Positions 31,466 to 45,639 of a DNA stretch of 64,000 nucleotides are shown here, piece after piece (the first letter of the stretch is position 1; each line of letters starts with the position of its first letter). This stretch comes from Diaporthe sp. PMI_573. Taxonomy: Eukaryota; Ascomycota; Sordariomycetes; Diaporthales; Diaporthaceae. The translations under genes were made by a program, and so were the position numbers. The notes under the pieces are model-generated. The model was not told the origin of the DNA and did not search any database. It worked only from the letters and a program-made list of their open reading frames with translations. The stretch lies in the NCBI GenBank assembly GCA_021399435.1, contig JAJTUP010000028.1:372001-436000 (forward strand), written 5' to 3'.

Positions 31466-31606
31466 TGCTTGGCACTCGAATGGCTTCTCCTTCGTGTGGG
31501 ACCTTTTATGTCTGTTCAGGTGCGCCAAGCGGGTGAACGCTCCTTGACAAATGGGACAAGTATGAGGACGGGGTTTTGCGGACTTGAGAGGCGGTAGATC
31601 TGCCAT
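31463..31606 (-). CDS. short C2H2 zinc-finger frame abutting the Copia pol
   Basis: The ATG at 31606 gives 47 residues. One full finger, [21 protein letters not shown] (C-x2-C-x12-H-x3-H), is followed by TKEKPFEC, the linker and first Cys of a second finger that is then cut off. TGA at 31463-31465 ends the frame, and the Copia pol frame follows in the same register. It looks like the N-terminus of a C2H2 transcription factor joined to a truncated Copia element. A lone finger would be unlikely to bind DNA well. Confidence 0.6.
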   Translation of the reverse strand: MADLPPLKSAKPRPHTCPICQGAFTRLAHLNRHKRSHTKEKPFECQA

Positions 31607-31698
31607 TGCTGTCTCGGTATTAACGGTTATGATTCAAGTTTCTACACTATTGAGGTAATTTGCAAGTTGCTGACAATGTCAGGCTACGAAGGGGAAGT

Positions 31699-32193
31699 TT
31701 AGTGGACATGTGGCCTACCAGTTTCTTCAACCTGGAGACCTGAGTTGGACAAGTTGGCAGTCGACATGGCAGCAGAGTCAAGGTCCTGTCCAGCGTCGTT
31801 ATCCAAAGCGTGTACTTTTGTACGAGTTTCCAGTAGATCGGTTTCGTGGAGCATGGTATTGTGGCTTAAAATGGTGGCAATGCTGGGAGGAATTTTATTG
31901 ATGCGTCGTAATGCAATCCACAGCGCCGAGGTCACGCTAGGGGCAAGGAACATATGTGTTCTCCAGACTGTTTGGGGAAGCGGGTTAATTAAGGCCGTCC
32001 AGGTCGAGGTCGGAGGCTCAGGCAGGGCCACCCAACCAGAACCTCGGGTTGGGGCCAACGTGACATGAACCGTGCAGATATTGCGACACGTGATCACTAC
32101 GATTCTGCTTTGCGTCAATGGCGTGACCGGGACCCGAAAATCTCCCACCTCAAAGCCAAACAATGTGGCTCCGTCTCTCCCGCACAAACTCAA
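31699..32193 (-). CDS. hypothetical minus-strand frame of 164 codons
   Basis: No motif is recognised; the middle has TSALWIALRRINKIPPSIAT and the end is rich in Asp, Ser and Leu. No intron is evident. A plus-strand frame at about 32215-32400 (FHFQPFRPEDLVESLGIAF) overlaps the region just after and also has no known family. Either could be an exon. Confidence 0.2.
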   Translation of the reverse strand: MSLCGRDGATLFGFEVGDFRVPVTPLTQSRIVVITCRNICTVHVTLAPTRGSGWVALPEPPTSTWTALINPLPQTVWRTHMFLAPSVTSALWIALRRINKIPPSIATILSHNTMLHETDLLETRTKVHALDNDAGQDLDSAAMSTANLSNSGLQVEETGRPHVH

Positions 32194-32460
32194 ACAACAT
32201 CTGTCAGTTCGAAGTATGAGCGCGCCTGCGCAATTCCACTTCCAGCCCTTCCGACCCGAAGATCTTGTCGAGAGCCTCGGGATCGCGTTTAAAGCCCTGG
32301 AAAAAGCAAGACCTGAACTCGAATCTTCCGACGACCCCGTTGATCAATCATACAAGTGGCTCTGTGGAGACCAATTAGTCCAAAATGAGTGTTCAGGCAA
32401 CCTACAGACTAGAGCCTATGGAGTATGATGACGATGCTGCGAATCGTATCCTACATTCGT

Positions 32461-32757
32461 TTATGGAAGCCACACGCCCCCGGGATTTTTAAAATGATCA
32501 ACACTACTTGTATGAGTCGGAATGCCACTGAGGCAGTAAGCACGGTGGGTAGGTGTGGGGGCTTCGATGGTATGTAGAGCCCGTGTGATAATAAGTTTGA
32601 CTACGATAAGGCAGGTTTGAGGTTTAAGGCCTGCTATTTGAGCTTTGGATAGGCCATCTTTGTGGATTTGGCTGCGAATGAGTTCTTTTTTGCTTTCTGA
32701 AAGCTCAGCAATAGCTTTGTAGAAGGCTGTTGGATATTGGTCAAATATTTTAACCAT
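32461..32757 (-). pseudogene. possible helix-turn-helix start of a Tc1/mariner-type transposase
   Basis: 98 codons starting MVKIFDQYPTAFYKAIAEL, with a segment SKKELIRSQIHKDGLSKAQI that looks like a helix-turn-helix used by transposases to bind their ends. No DDE core follows; the C-terminus goes into unrelated residues. The AT-rich stretch 32758-33060 beside it has several ACAGTAC/GTACTGT words. The assignment is weak. Confidence 0.3.
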
Positions 32758-33059
32758 TTTGACTTCTATTGAAGTTAGCTGTGACAGTACAGGAACAGAC
32801 AGATTGTTTCTCCAAGATCAATCATTCAGTACATATACAGTACAGTAACGCGGAACTTCACTGTACTAGCTAATGCGTTTTACAGAGGAACGACAGTAAT
32901 TTCATAAGTATTATGCGTTATACAACAGTTCTACCTTTAATTTCACACTAGCACCTTTCACGGTAGTTAATGTACTTTACTGCAAATGGGCCGTTAAAGT
33001 ACCCTCACCGATACACAGCATTGTGTTTATAGTACATACATGTCATCTCTTCGCAAGTA

Positions 33060-34385
33060 CAGTATGAAGTATTGAGTATAAGTAGAGCCAGATTCAACAC
33101 CATCTCTAGTTCTGATCACCTTGTCTTGAACACAACTTCTCGCTCAATCAAATACAATGGCGCTTCAGCCTCAGACGACTGCCGGATGGCAACAACAAAT
33201 GACTGCACTATGCCATTCACCCTCTTTGCTTCTTCCACCGCTCTCTCCCGGTCAGGGTCGCACGACACCGGGATACGGTTCCTCCATGGCGGTAACGCGT
33301 ACTCCCGAATGATCTCCATTCGTTCAGTGGCTGTTTCCCCTTGTACTTGAGCAATCCTCTGCATCGGCGATACGAATCGGCGACACACTTTCACTTTCAG
33401 TGTCGCCAACGGGTGTGTCCTGGGAAGGGTCCGGAGGTTGATCCAAAACCTTGTTGCCGCTTGCGCATGCCGTTCTTGCACCGGTTGGATGCTAGCTTCG
33501 GCCTCTGCCACCGCCGTTGCGACGGTCCGGAAAGCCCCCGTGATCGCCTGTGCTCCGACCATCTGTGCCTTGTCCAGCCAAGCAGCTTCTCTAATGCCAC
33601 ATGAGTGCGCCCACACGCTGGACGCATAGTCCATGGTGGGAGCTACTGTTGCTACGAACAGTTGTCTCGCAGTCCGCGGTGACAGCATCTTCAGTCTTCT
33701 CAGACACATAGCAGCCGAGAGCCCCTTTGCGGCGGCTCTAGCTATGTGTTCCTTGTACCGCAGTTTCGCGTCCATGACCACTCCCAGGATCTTGGCGCTC
33801 GCCTTGGGCTTGACTACTTTTCCTTTGATCATGAACGCTTTGTCGCTGGTACGCGCGGCGTTTCGCGTGAAATGCACGATGGTCGTCTTGTCTCCGTTGA
33901 ACGTCGCGCCGCTCCGTCTTTCCCAGCCCAGTGCTTCGTCTATAATTGATTGGATGCCGGCTCGATTCTCCTCCGCTGTTGGTCCCACCACCCAGGCTGA
34001 GTAGTCGTCCACGAATGCCATCGAACCACCTCTTGCGTTGATTCTTCTCTGCACCAAATCTGCATTGAAGAACAGGAACAACACCGGCGACAGTGGTGAT
34101 CCTTGCGGGAGACCTGCCTGTGGCAACTCCCGTAGCTGTGACTTGTACCCATTTACCACCACGGTGGCCATGCGTCCAGAGCAGAAGGCGTCAATCCATC
34201 TCACCAGTCCACCAGGTATGCCTCTCGCCTTCAGCCTCTCCAGTAGTCGTTCTTTGAACACTCCGTTGTAAGCACCCTTGACGTCGAAACTGATCAGACT
34301 GAGCACCCTGCCGGCCCTCCATGCCTTGTAGATCTGCTCCTGCAGCAGTATCAGTGCTTGTTCGGCTGACCTACGTTGGTATGCT
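33060..34385 (-). mobile_element. LINE (Tad/I-like) reverse transcriptase, truncated at both ends
   Basis: The minus-strand frame starts at the truncation near 34385 (RRSAEQALILLQEQIYKAW in the untracked part) and runs to TGA at 33116. Motifs are ISFDVKGAYNGVFKERLLERL, GLPQGSPLSPVLFLFFNADL and SMAFVDDYSAWVV with the catalytic FVDD, then the thumb region ILGVVMDAKLRYKEHIARA. The endonuclease is missing at the 5' side, as usual for 5'-truncated LINEs, and the RNase H and 3' tail are missing too. No poly-A end or target duplication was found. It serves as the intact comparison for the 403-1237 copy. Confidence 0.85.
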
Positions 34386-34489
34386 TACTATTGGTATATT
34401 CAAGTACAGATGGCTGTTCCCAGTGTTGCATGTACCGTATCCGTCTTTGCTTGAGGCATCGTATTCTGCTACGACCGGTCGCTTTCCCG

Positions 34490-35469
34490 CTCGGTGCCGA
34501 TCCGTGACCGCCGGCAACGCCGGTGAGCTGCGGAAATGTTTACTCATTACTTCATTCGGAAGCGATCAATGACCGCCTTCTCCAGACCTATAATCCGAGT
34601 TCTCATTACATTTACCGCCGCTTAGCGATCGCCCGATCTTGTGCTGTACCGCCGTTTCCGTTTCTTGCCCGGTGCCGTTGGAGTGTACGATGTGTCCCTG
34701 ACCCTCGTGCGAGCAGAGATATGGTCCCCGACGAGGTCTGGGAGATGATGCCGCCCGATCCAGAGATCGCCGCGCTGGAGGCGGAGAGAGCACAGCTCAA
34801 AGGCGGCCAGTACCGGATCAAAGGCACCGAAAACGAGGACCGGATTCGGGAGCTTACCAGGTTGATCGCGTCTAAGGAGGCGCAGCGGAAGAAAGCAATC
34901 CGGCGAGCTTACCGGGAAGACTACTTTCACAACCGCCCGACCTGGGATATCGAGGCCGAGGGGCAAGAGGGGGAGGGATACGTTGAGCCGGCCATCGATC
35001 TGCACATCCCTGAACGCGCCCAGCTGGCCGAGATTCTCTGCAACCAGCCGGACACTTGAGCTCTTCGGACCTGCTCGAGCTCCGCATCCAGGCGGCCGAG
35101 CTTATGGTCGCCCTGTGCGGCAAACGAGAGACCGCGAAGTGGAACCGCCTCCGACGGAAAGCGCGGGCCGACACCACGGTGAAGGAGGAGTCTCCCGGGC
35201 CGGACCTCTTTCCGCTCCTGATGGACAGGAAGCAATGTCCACGCTGTATCGGGGATGAAACCCTGTCTCATGAGGAAAGGACGTTCAGGTACTGTCGACC
35301 GGCGGTGATGTACGACCATTTCGATAGGACGCACGCGCAACAGCTAGGCAGCGTGAGGCAATTGTTGTGCAACCACCCTAAGTGCAGGGACGAGGCGCTG
35401 GAGTTCAAGCATTTGAACCATTTCAAGAATCACGTAGAGAGGATCCACGGCGTTAGATTACGGGCTTGA
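34490..35469 (+). pseudogene. C-terminal part of a DUF3435/FluG-like protein
   Basis: The frame from about 34720 (EIAALEAERAQLKGGQYRIK, then RRAYREDYFHNRPTWDIEAE and ICNQP-like text) breaks at about 35056 and continues to 35469. The second half carries the zinc-finger tail: CPRCIGDETLSHEERTFRYC, VMYDHFDRTHAQ and CNHPKCRDEA, then HLNHFKNHVERIHGV. This layout is typical of fungal DUF3435 and FluG-domain proteins. DUF3435 includes the tyrosine recombinases (captains) that move Starship elements; the recombinase core itself is not preserved here. A single-base frameshift separates the two halves. The LINE fragment ends about 100 bp upstream. Confidence 0.6.
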
Positions 35470-35672
35470 GTGTATTTCGTTGATGTTATTATCAGGTTAC
35501 CTATTCGAATTTCTTGGTGTTGTGATGAGCTACGCTTCTTAGGACGCCTTAATGTGATAGTGGAGGCTGCAACAACATCCGTCACCGACCGCGTTTGGCC
35601 ACTTTTCCCTTCAACGTCTTGAAGCCAAGTCGTGCGTCGGCTAGAGCACTGCCGGATTATTAGAATGAGTCG

Positions 35673-36213
35673 TCATTGTGGAAAGGAGACATACAGGCCG
35701 CCAACTGGCATCTCCACTGGAGTTGGCGTGACCCTTAGTTCCTGGAGTTGCTGAGGCAGTATCTTCAGTAACCCATTTCGGGCGGCCGTTGCCTTCAAAT
35801 CATGCTGGTGCGAGCCAGTATCAAAGATCCATTCCGAATGACTGGACCACAGCTGGACCTCCAGTATTCGCATCTCAGGCGTAGTTCTGTTCAGAACGCA
35901 GTGATGGTGTTGTGTTTGGCCGTAGATTTTGTAATATCCCAGCACTGCCTTTGAGAAGAAGGACTCAATAACTTCGCGGGTAATCTGGAAGTGCGCCATG
36001 TATTAGTAGCTTTCCCGAATGTCACTGAATTGCTTACCTTGCGTTCCAAGACGGCTACCCTACACAAGTCCAAGCCCTCTTCGGTTTTCAGGCGGTAACT
36101 TAGCCATTTGCCACGATTTCATCCATACGCTTGCCGATATCCGCATCTTCCAGCGTCCAAAATCCTTTGCTTAAGATGGATTGCCGAGCTTCCTCCAGTA
36201 TTTCTGAAGGCAT
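35673..36213 (-). pseudogene. unidentified two-exon gene with a frameshift
   Basis: The ATG at 36213 starts MPSEILEEARQSILSKGFW and on, but the frame is lost at about 36105. In the new frame it continues YRLKTEEGLDLCRVAVLERK to a good intron, 35985-36037 (GTAAGC...TTCCAG), and exon 2 (35673-35984) with REVIESFFSKAVLGYYKIYG and a C-terminal PTPVEMPVGGLYVSFPQ. The splice keeps the frame. I do not recognise the family. The intron and consistent composition argue for a real gene that has decayed by one frameshift. Confidence 0.45.
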
Positions 36214-37631
36214 AGCTCCGGGTTTGTGGTCGCGATTTGTGCAAAGCAATGAGAAGCTTCGCAGAAAAGAAGAGCGGCACCGCTACGATGCTAAGTATTA
36301 AATGATGATCGAGGAGGAGGGGCGTCAGCGGGGTTGAAATTTTGCTGGTTGGGGCTGCACCCACGTGCACGCAGGCACTCTCAAACCCCGCCATTTCACC
36401 GGGTACCTAGGTCGTACCACGCCACCCCGAGCGATTAGTTCTTGAACTGTACAGGGTGAACCCCTCTATTATCATGACGATGTGACGATATTCCCAACCA
36501 ATCAGAAGCCCTCGATTCCTCCTCGTCTATCGAATTCATGGTGTTGATCGCCCCGTCAAGGCGTTTTCCTATGCATCTACGCCCTCGTCGCCGTCGCCGG
36601 CGTTGCTGCCCGTCAAGCCCCCCCTTCTACCGCCATATTCCCCACTCTGTTTGATGTTTGAGGGGAGGGGTTAGGGTCTGCAGGCAGCAGGAAACACCAG
36701 TCTGATGGCTGCAGCGCAACCCGCCAAGCTGCCCACCACCCACTAAGTACCCACGATACCACACTTCTTGCGTTTGCACCCACAACACCACAACGTACTA
36801 TCATACGCCAATTACGCCCTCTGGTGAACGGGTGCTTGATGGAAAGCTAGGAACAGGAGCCGGCTCCAGGGAGTGGAATGGTAGGCATACTTACGTGTGG
36901 TTCAGGTCTAGATCAGCGGTCTGGCGGTGCATGCTGTGGAACGTGACATGAAAATTCTGAACACCATATTGCTGTGGCCCAATTTCCACCTAACTGCAAC
37001 GTGTTTGGTCTGCCCATGCTCATGCAGCATTTCCCCAAAAGTCATCCTCCATCACTGAGCAGTTCTGTGTTTTTGGTAAGGAACTTGAACCTAAAAACAC
37101 CCCTAAAAGAGATCAAGCCTTACAACGAGGTGGCTAAAGAGATGCTTAGCGAGGAGCCTAAAGTTAGCACCCACTTCTTCTCGTACGATATCAGTACCCA
37201 CAGTCATCAGATCAGTTTATCAGTACCAACCTAGGTAGTTTGGCATAACCACACTAGCACCACTTGGGTAGCATCACCTTCTACTTATCACCGATCTGAT
37301 TCATTTTGTTTGTAACTCGCCATCGACCAATTCGAATTGATCGTGGAGGGCGGAATTGCGTTGTGTTCAAGCCCGCAGTTGGTCGTCTGACGCTCAGCTT
37401 TCAATGCTCGCTATTTTAGTGGAGTAGGAACTATTTACAAGGGAAGATCGTATAAAAGAGGATTCGTGTGCATTTGATGATAATATATGCCCGCGCCGTC
37501 TATGTCCAAACCATATCCTCTCGAATTGGTGTATTTGTTCTGCCTGCTATGTCGCCCTTGGTCCAGTACTGCGTGGTATTTCTCAGCCCCACATCCCCCC
37601 CCCCAAGTTCGTAACATCGAAAGACCAGCCC
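36214..37631. other. no supported gene
   Basis: About 1.4 kb of short frames on both strands. A plus-strand frame at 36974-37234 has no recognisable features. It should include the 3' end of the metzincin transcript. A run of ten C lies at about 37596-37605. Confidence 0.5.
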
Positions 37632-38964
37632 TTACTGCTTGTCTTGTGGCCTGGGATTACAGCATCTGGCAATGCTCATGGCTATTCTCCTTCTCTCTTC
37701 TGCACCGGCTTGCCACGACACATCTCGGATTTTGTGGGGTCCGATGTATTTTCTTTCCTCCACGTAGATCTGGCGGATTTCCTCGAGGGTCCTGGACTTC
37801 CAGTCAATCCAGGATAGATCCTTCCAATGGATCATGCGCTGCATCAGATGCTCCTCATTGTTCTCGTCGTCGGTCAAGTCGGGGGGGAATCGCACGCAGG
37901 GTTGTGCTTTTTCAGTCAGGTGGGCATCACAGTGTCGGACACCCACAACGTGCAGCATCTCATGAGTCAGGATCTTGACTAGATTTTGCTCCAGGGCTCG
38001 GGACCTTGCGGCACGGATGTTTCTACGCCTAGTAGTGTTGATCAGAAACTGCTCCTGTTCCGCACTCAGGGTGAGGCCGGCCTTGAAGACGTCGATGTAC
38101 CAGTCCTTTGGATGCGAATCCGGAAAGAAGGAATTGGCGTACCGGGGGTAGTCACCCCCGAACCTGACAAAGAAGGCGCTGTGGAATGGATCGTGGACAA
38201 ATTGGAATTTCGGACCGACGTTGTTGGCGTTGAATCTGTCTAGAACGATGATGAGGCATCTTTGGACCATGGACGCTTGCTCGCATGACTCAAAACTGGA
38301 GAAATCGATGCCAACGGGAACAGGAATATCCATCGTTCGCCAGCGGTACACATCATTGTTGGTACTAACATGGAAGTTGAGATCCCTTGGTCCTGTTGTA
38401 CTATTCGTGGAGCAATAGGTCGGCAACAGCACCTGTATAAGGCTTGTTGTGTCGGGACCAGCGGAATCATTGTCACCGTACGGGTCACATAGCCTCTGGA
38501 CGGAAGGCCAGTGTCAGCGAATGCATTGGGAACAAACCGTCAATGAGGCAGAAAGGGACTGTGACACCTACCTGTAGTGCCAATGAGCTTGGGGCCTCCG
38601 GGGCTCCGATATAAAGCGAATCATGATCGTCTTGCTTGTTAGGATTTGGTCCATAACGCAATGAGGGGAGCGGAGAGTTATAGGCACAAGGTGGGGTCTT
38701 GGAATCGCCAATGATGAGCCCCAGGATCGACTCGGCGTAGGACGGTGGTGGTGTCATGGAACCATGGCCGATGACTTCTAGGTCCGAGTCATGTTCGATG
38801 TAGAGTGGGGCCGGGACCGGGCTTGGTGGTTGACGTTGGCCCGGCCCCGAAGACGGTCCGTTCCCGACGGGGGGCGGCAGGGTTACCGGAAGGGTTGCTA
38901 GCGGGGTCAAATTCTCAACCCCAGCAGTGCTGGTTGATTGGTAGTCGGGGGCCATTTCTGACAT
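37632..38964 (-). CDS. metzincin-like zinc metalloprotease, two exons, 418 residues
   Basis: The ATG at 38964 (MSEMAPDYQ) opens exon 1 (38572-38964). The frame is open further upstream, but with no ATG. The intron 38496-38571 has GTAGGT, a GCTGAC branch site and CCAG. Exon 2 (37632-38495) ends in TAA. Residues 1-130 are Pro/Ser-rich and look disordered, with no signal peptide or membrane segment. The C-terminal half holds HEMLHVVGVRH at about 309-319, the metzincin HExxHxxGxxH zinc site, preceded by a helix, ALEQNLVKILT. HLMQRMI downstream could supply the Met-turn. A cluster of Cys residues may be structural. The substrate is unknown. Without a signal peptide it may act inside the cell or leave by another route. 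No break was seen. Confidence 0.78.
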
Positions 38965-41838
38965 TCTGGATGAGGCAAGGTCTATTGACAGACCTTGATA
39001 GTAGTAAGTAGTATGGACAATGGTGTTTGGGAGGTTGAGTTTAGGGTTACTCTTGGAGACTCGGAAGAGCACCAAGGTGAAAGAACAAGACTATCAAAGG
39101 AGATGGCGCGGTAAATATGAAGCAAGCAAGTGACTGTAGAGGCGACCTTGGAGTGTGGAGTAGCAGCAGATGAGAAGGGAGGCTAGCCGGACCCGGTACG
39201 CGTGGTGGTCCTGGATCCTTATATGTCAAGCACGTACCACAGCAAGTGAGCGAATGCCTCCATCCCGAGCGTCAGGCCTGCAAAGACGTCGTCGCAAACA
39301 TTAGACCCAACGCAAGACAAAAGACGGGAACATGCATGATGCTGTTATAGCGGCACAGCGTAAGTTCGGCGCCGTTCGAAGGACCCACACTTGTGGCCAG
39401 GGCATGAGAGCGATCGCTGCATGCAGGGGCAGGGATGGACGAGAGATGAAGGGCACTGCAGAGCTTTCCTGCTGCGTAGCGTGCCGGCGGACCCGTCCTT
39501 GAGCGGAACTGTCTGCAGACACTGTCCGATAAAGGAACGTACCTTAGACAGGTACGCGGGTAGTACGTACCGAGGGCCTCCGCCCACGGTCAGGGCCCAG
39601 GACCATTGGCCAACAAGGCGAAAAAACTAGAGGCAAGTCCGCAAATGGGCTATATTAGCAAAGCAAATCAAGCGCCGCCGCAAGGAGCCCAGGTGCAAGA
39701 CAGATGGGGAGCTCGAAAGTACCGATACAAGACCAGTCGCGTTAAAGCGGGAGGTCGTGGGTGCAAGGTACTCAGCGCCAGGGAGCCCAGTCCGACCCAG
39801 TCACAGGCAATCCCTGTGGGCCGAGACCCACTCGCCCGACGGAATTCTTCTGTTCCCCACCATGGAAGGAAAGAAGCATTCTCGCTCGTCAGTCTGTTTT
39901 CAGTTTGGACCGCAGCAGGCAGGGCAGGGCAGGCACGCACGTTCTCCGTTGTCCTGCCGGGGCGCGCTACAGTGTGTTAGCTACATCTACTTTCATGCCC
40001 GCCCTGGACCTTCATACGGCAAAAGTACCAGACTTGTGATGAGATGCCGGCAACAGCAAAGTGGTGAATCTCATCCATGCTCAATTTCGTCACGCTCCTC
40101 TCAGCATGCACCCATCCCTTTCATCTCAATCCCTCGGCAAGGCCACGGTATCAAACCCTGGACCCGCAGCTGCTGGTCCTTTCCATGATGACCGGTTTTG
40201 ACAAGGCAGGGCAGGACTCACTATTCTCGCGCCTTTGGGGCCCCTCGGCCAACAACTCCCCAGTCAGGGAGGGTGTGGACAGCGCCCTCTGCCTCTGCTA
40301 CACGTTGACATCTCACCATGCCGCCTGACCTGACATCCTGGCATCCTGATAGTGGGAACGCTCTCCACGGGGATTCACGAGGGGAGAGCATGCAAGCGCG
40401 CTCGACTTAGTATGGCATGTTCCGTTGGTTGCACTTGGCTCTGTCTGGGGGCAAGGCTCCGCCCGCCAACGGCCACGGCTTTGGGGCCCCGGCGGTCTAA
40501 AATGAGAGGCAAAAGGCACGCCTCTGGACTGAATGGGGCATGAGCAACGGCGTCGACCTCGGCGGACTCTTGAGTGTGGATTGCGAGGGCTGCAACATCA
40601 CGACCCCCAAGGCGAGTCGGTTATTTCCTTGGGGTGGGCCCTGTCCCCATGACCTCCTCCTCAGGCGGCTGTGGTGTTGCACCTGCGTCTGCGCTCACTC
40701 CATTCGAATGAGCTTGCTGGCTGGCGTCCAGGTTCTCGCTCCGCGGGCCCACGACCCTCGACCCTCACTCCACGCTCACGCTCCAGTCGAGCCCGAGCCC
40801 GAGGCCCCCCTCCCTCCTTGCCCATGATAGACATGTACAGACCCGGTCCTCTTGCCTCATGCATAGTAGGCCAATGTTTTGGGGGCTGCGAACACGCTGC
40901 GCGACATGCCAGGATACCTATCCGCACCTGTCCCTCGCCTGCCCGTGCACGCCGTGCAGTGTAAATCCCCCAGAGAGGGTACCACAAGCTTATCCCCATC
41001 CTCGGCTAACGGCCCAGATGGCCAGAAGGAGCAGCGTTCTCTCCCCATCCCCCCCTCTCCAGTTGCAAGCGCGGTCGAGTCCCTCCGGCACGCCTCCACA
41101 CGTGCGTTGCTCTCCCGGAGTCTGATTTCTGGGGCATCCTGCTGAACCCCCCTCCGTCTCGCCTGCCATCTTCTTTCCCTCGTTCGAGAGTGCCCTTCGT
41201 CATGAAGAGCTTGCACATCCTTGTCATACGGATACCCAGCAGGTCCTGCAGGTCAAGGCATCCTTACTCTGCGACCTGATCTCGACCAACCCTGCAGTCC
41301 CCCCTGAGTGCGGTGTACTATGTACTCCGTACACAACTCATCGCCCTCCCCCCTACCACCACCCCTGATGGGGACTTGGATTGACTCGTCTGGTCTCTTC
41401 TGTCCGTTATTTATTATGTCGCGTTGGTCGCATCGCAGCAGCGTCAAACCCCAGTCCTGGGCTCACTAGCCACTCCTGCCACCTCCACACCAGGGTCCCT
41501 TCTCTGAAGTTCACACCTCCTCTTGCCCACTTGTCTCTCATCCTCGCTCCAGGACTTGTCTGTCAGACTTGTTGCCATCCAAGCATTGTTCAAAACAATA
41601 CAACTTGTGCCATATTTAACGAGTCACTCCCTCGTCCTCCTCTTTATACACATATCAATCCTGAGGTCCCCCCTCGACGCCCAGCACAGACATCAGAGAT
41701 CTTGTCCAGCCAATTCTCACGCTTGCGAACGACACTGGATGATGCGTGTGAACGACTGGTAGATTCCAGGGCGGATACCCGGGCTAGACCCTTCAACTTT
41801 GATCTGATAGAGGCACTGGTTGTCTTCTGCACCGACGA
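38965..41838. other. long intergenic stretch between two divergent genes
   Basis: About 2.9 kb that should hold the promoters of the metzincin (leftwards) and the Zn2Cys6 factor (rightwards). It is GC-rich with many overlapping open frames on both strands, none with a recognisable domain, as expected of GC-rich non-coding DNA. The last 350 bp are CT-rich (CTCTTGCCCACTTGTCTCTC), typical of a fungal 5' leader; ATGs there would be upstream ORFs if transcribed. Confidence 0.55.
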
Positions 41839-45001
<3,163 letters not shown>

Positions 45002-45639
45002 ACCTCGTCCTGTCTGCGTGACGTCCATCTCACCACAAATATTTTACATCATGTTCATATAGGCAAATATGGCACGTGCAATGACAATGACGCAGGCACG
45101 CGGCGACCCCAGGGACTTCTATTCTCCGGTCCTCATCTACGCGTGGTATAGTCATGCCTTACCAATTGCATTGCAGTTCAGTCATGGTGCGGCCAAGAGG
45201 AACAATATTTGGAGCCTCCCGCTTCTCCTCCCCCAAACCCCGCTGCCTTGTCACCAATGATCGCACTCTCCAAACTACATTTGACCGAGCAACGGCGGGG
45301 ACGTCGATCCGTAGGCATATAAGCTACCGACGAACCGGTCACTTCTGCCTTCCGGCAATACTTTGGATGGTACTATATTGATGGGGTACGCAGGGATCCA
45401 TCGGCAAAACTTCTGACGTCCAATGTCGTCTAATGTATTCTGAGAAATGAGCTCCAACGCGGGGGAGGGGAATGGGAAACGCAAAGGCCGGGTGGTTGCT
45501 CGGTTGGTTGGTTGGTTACAATGACAACCACTGATAATATAAACCTCAGCCCGACGAATGTTGAGCAAGTTGCTGAGGTCAAATTCTCCCCTCCCTTGCG
45601 GAACCTCTAGAGTTTATATACTGCCTACAATTATTCGAA
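45002..45639. promoter_or_regulatory. intergenic region, promoter of the MetE-like gene
   Basis: No gene is supported. TTTATATACTG at 45613-45623 lies about 20 bp before the ATG at 45640, and a GTTGGTTGGTTGGTT run lies at about 45500. Both are plausible but unproven promoter features. Confidence 0.35.

Noticed and set aside
39606..40188. Frames of 124 and 143 codons on the plus strand
   Set aside because: Composition is Arg/Pro/Ser-rich as expected of chance frames in GC-rich DNA, and the two overlap in different frames with no motif.
40313..41216. Several overlapping frames of 60-120 codons in both directions
   Set aside because: GC-rich intergenic DNA; no frame has a domain, an intron pattern or a conserved start, and they lie in the likely promoter of the Zn2Cys6 gene.
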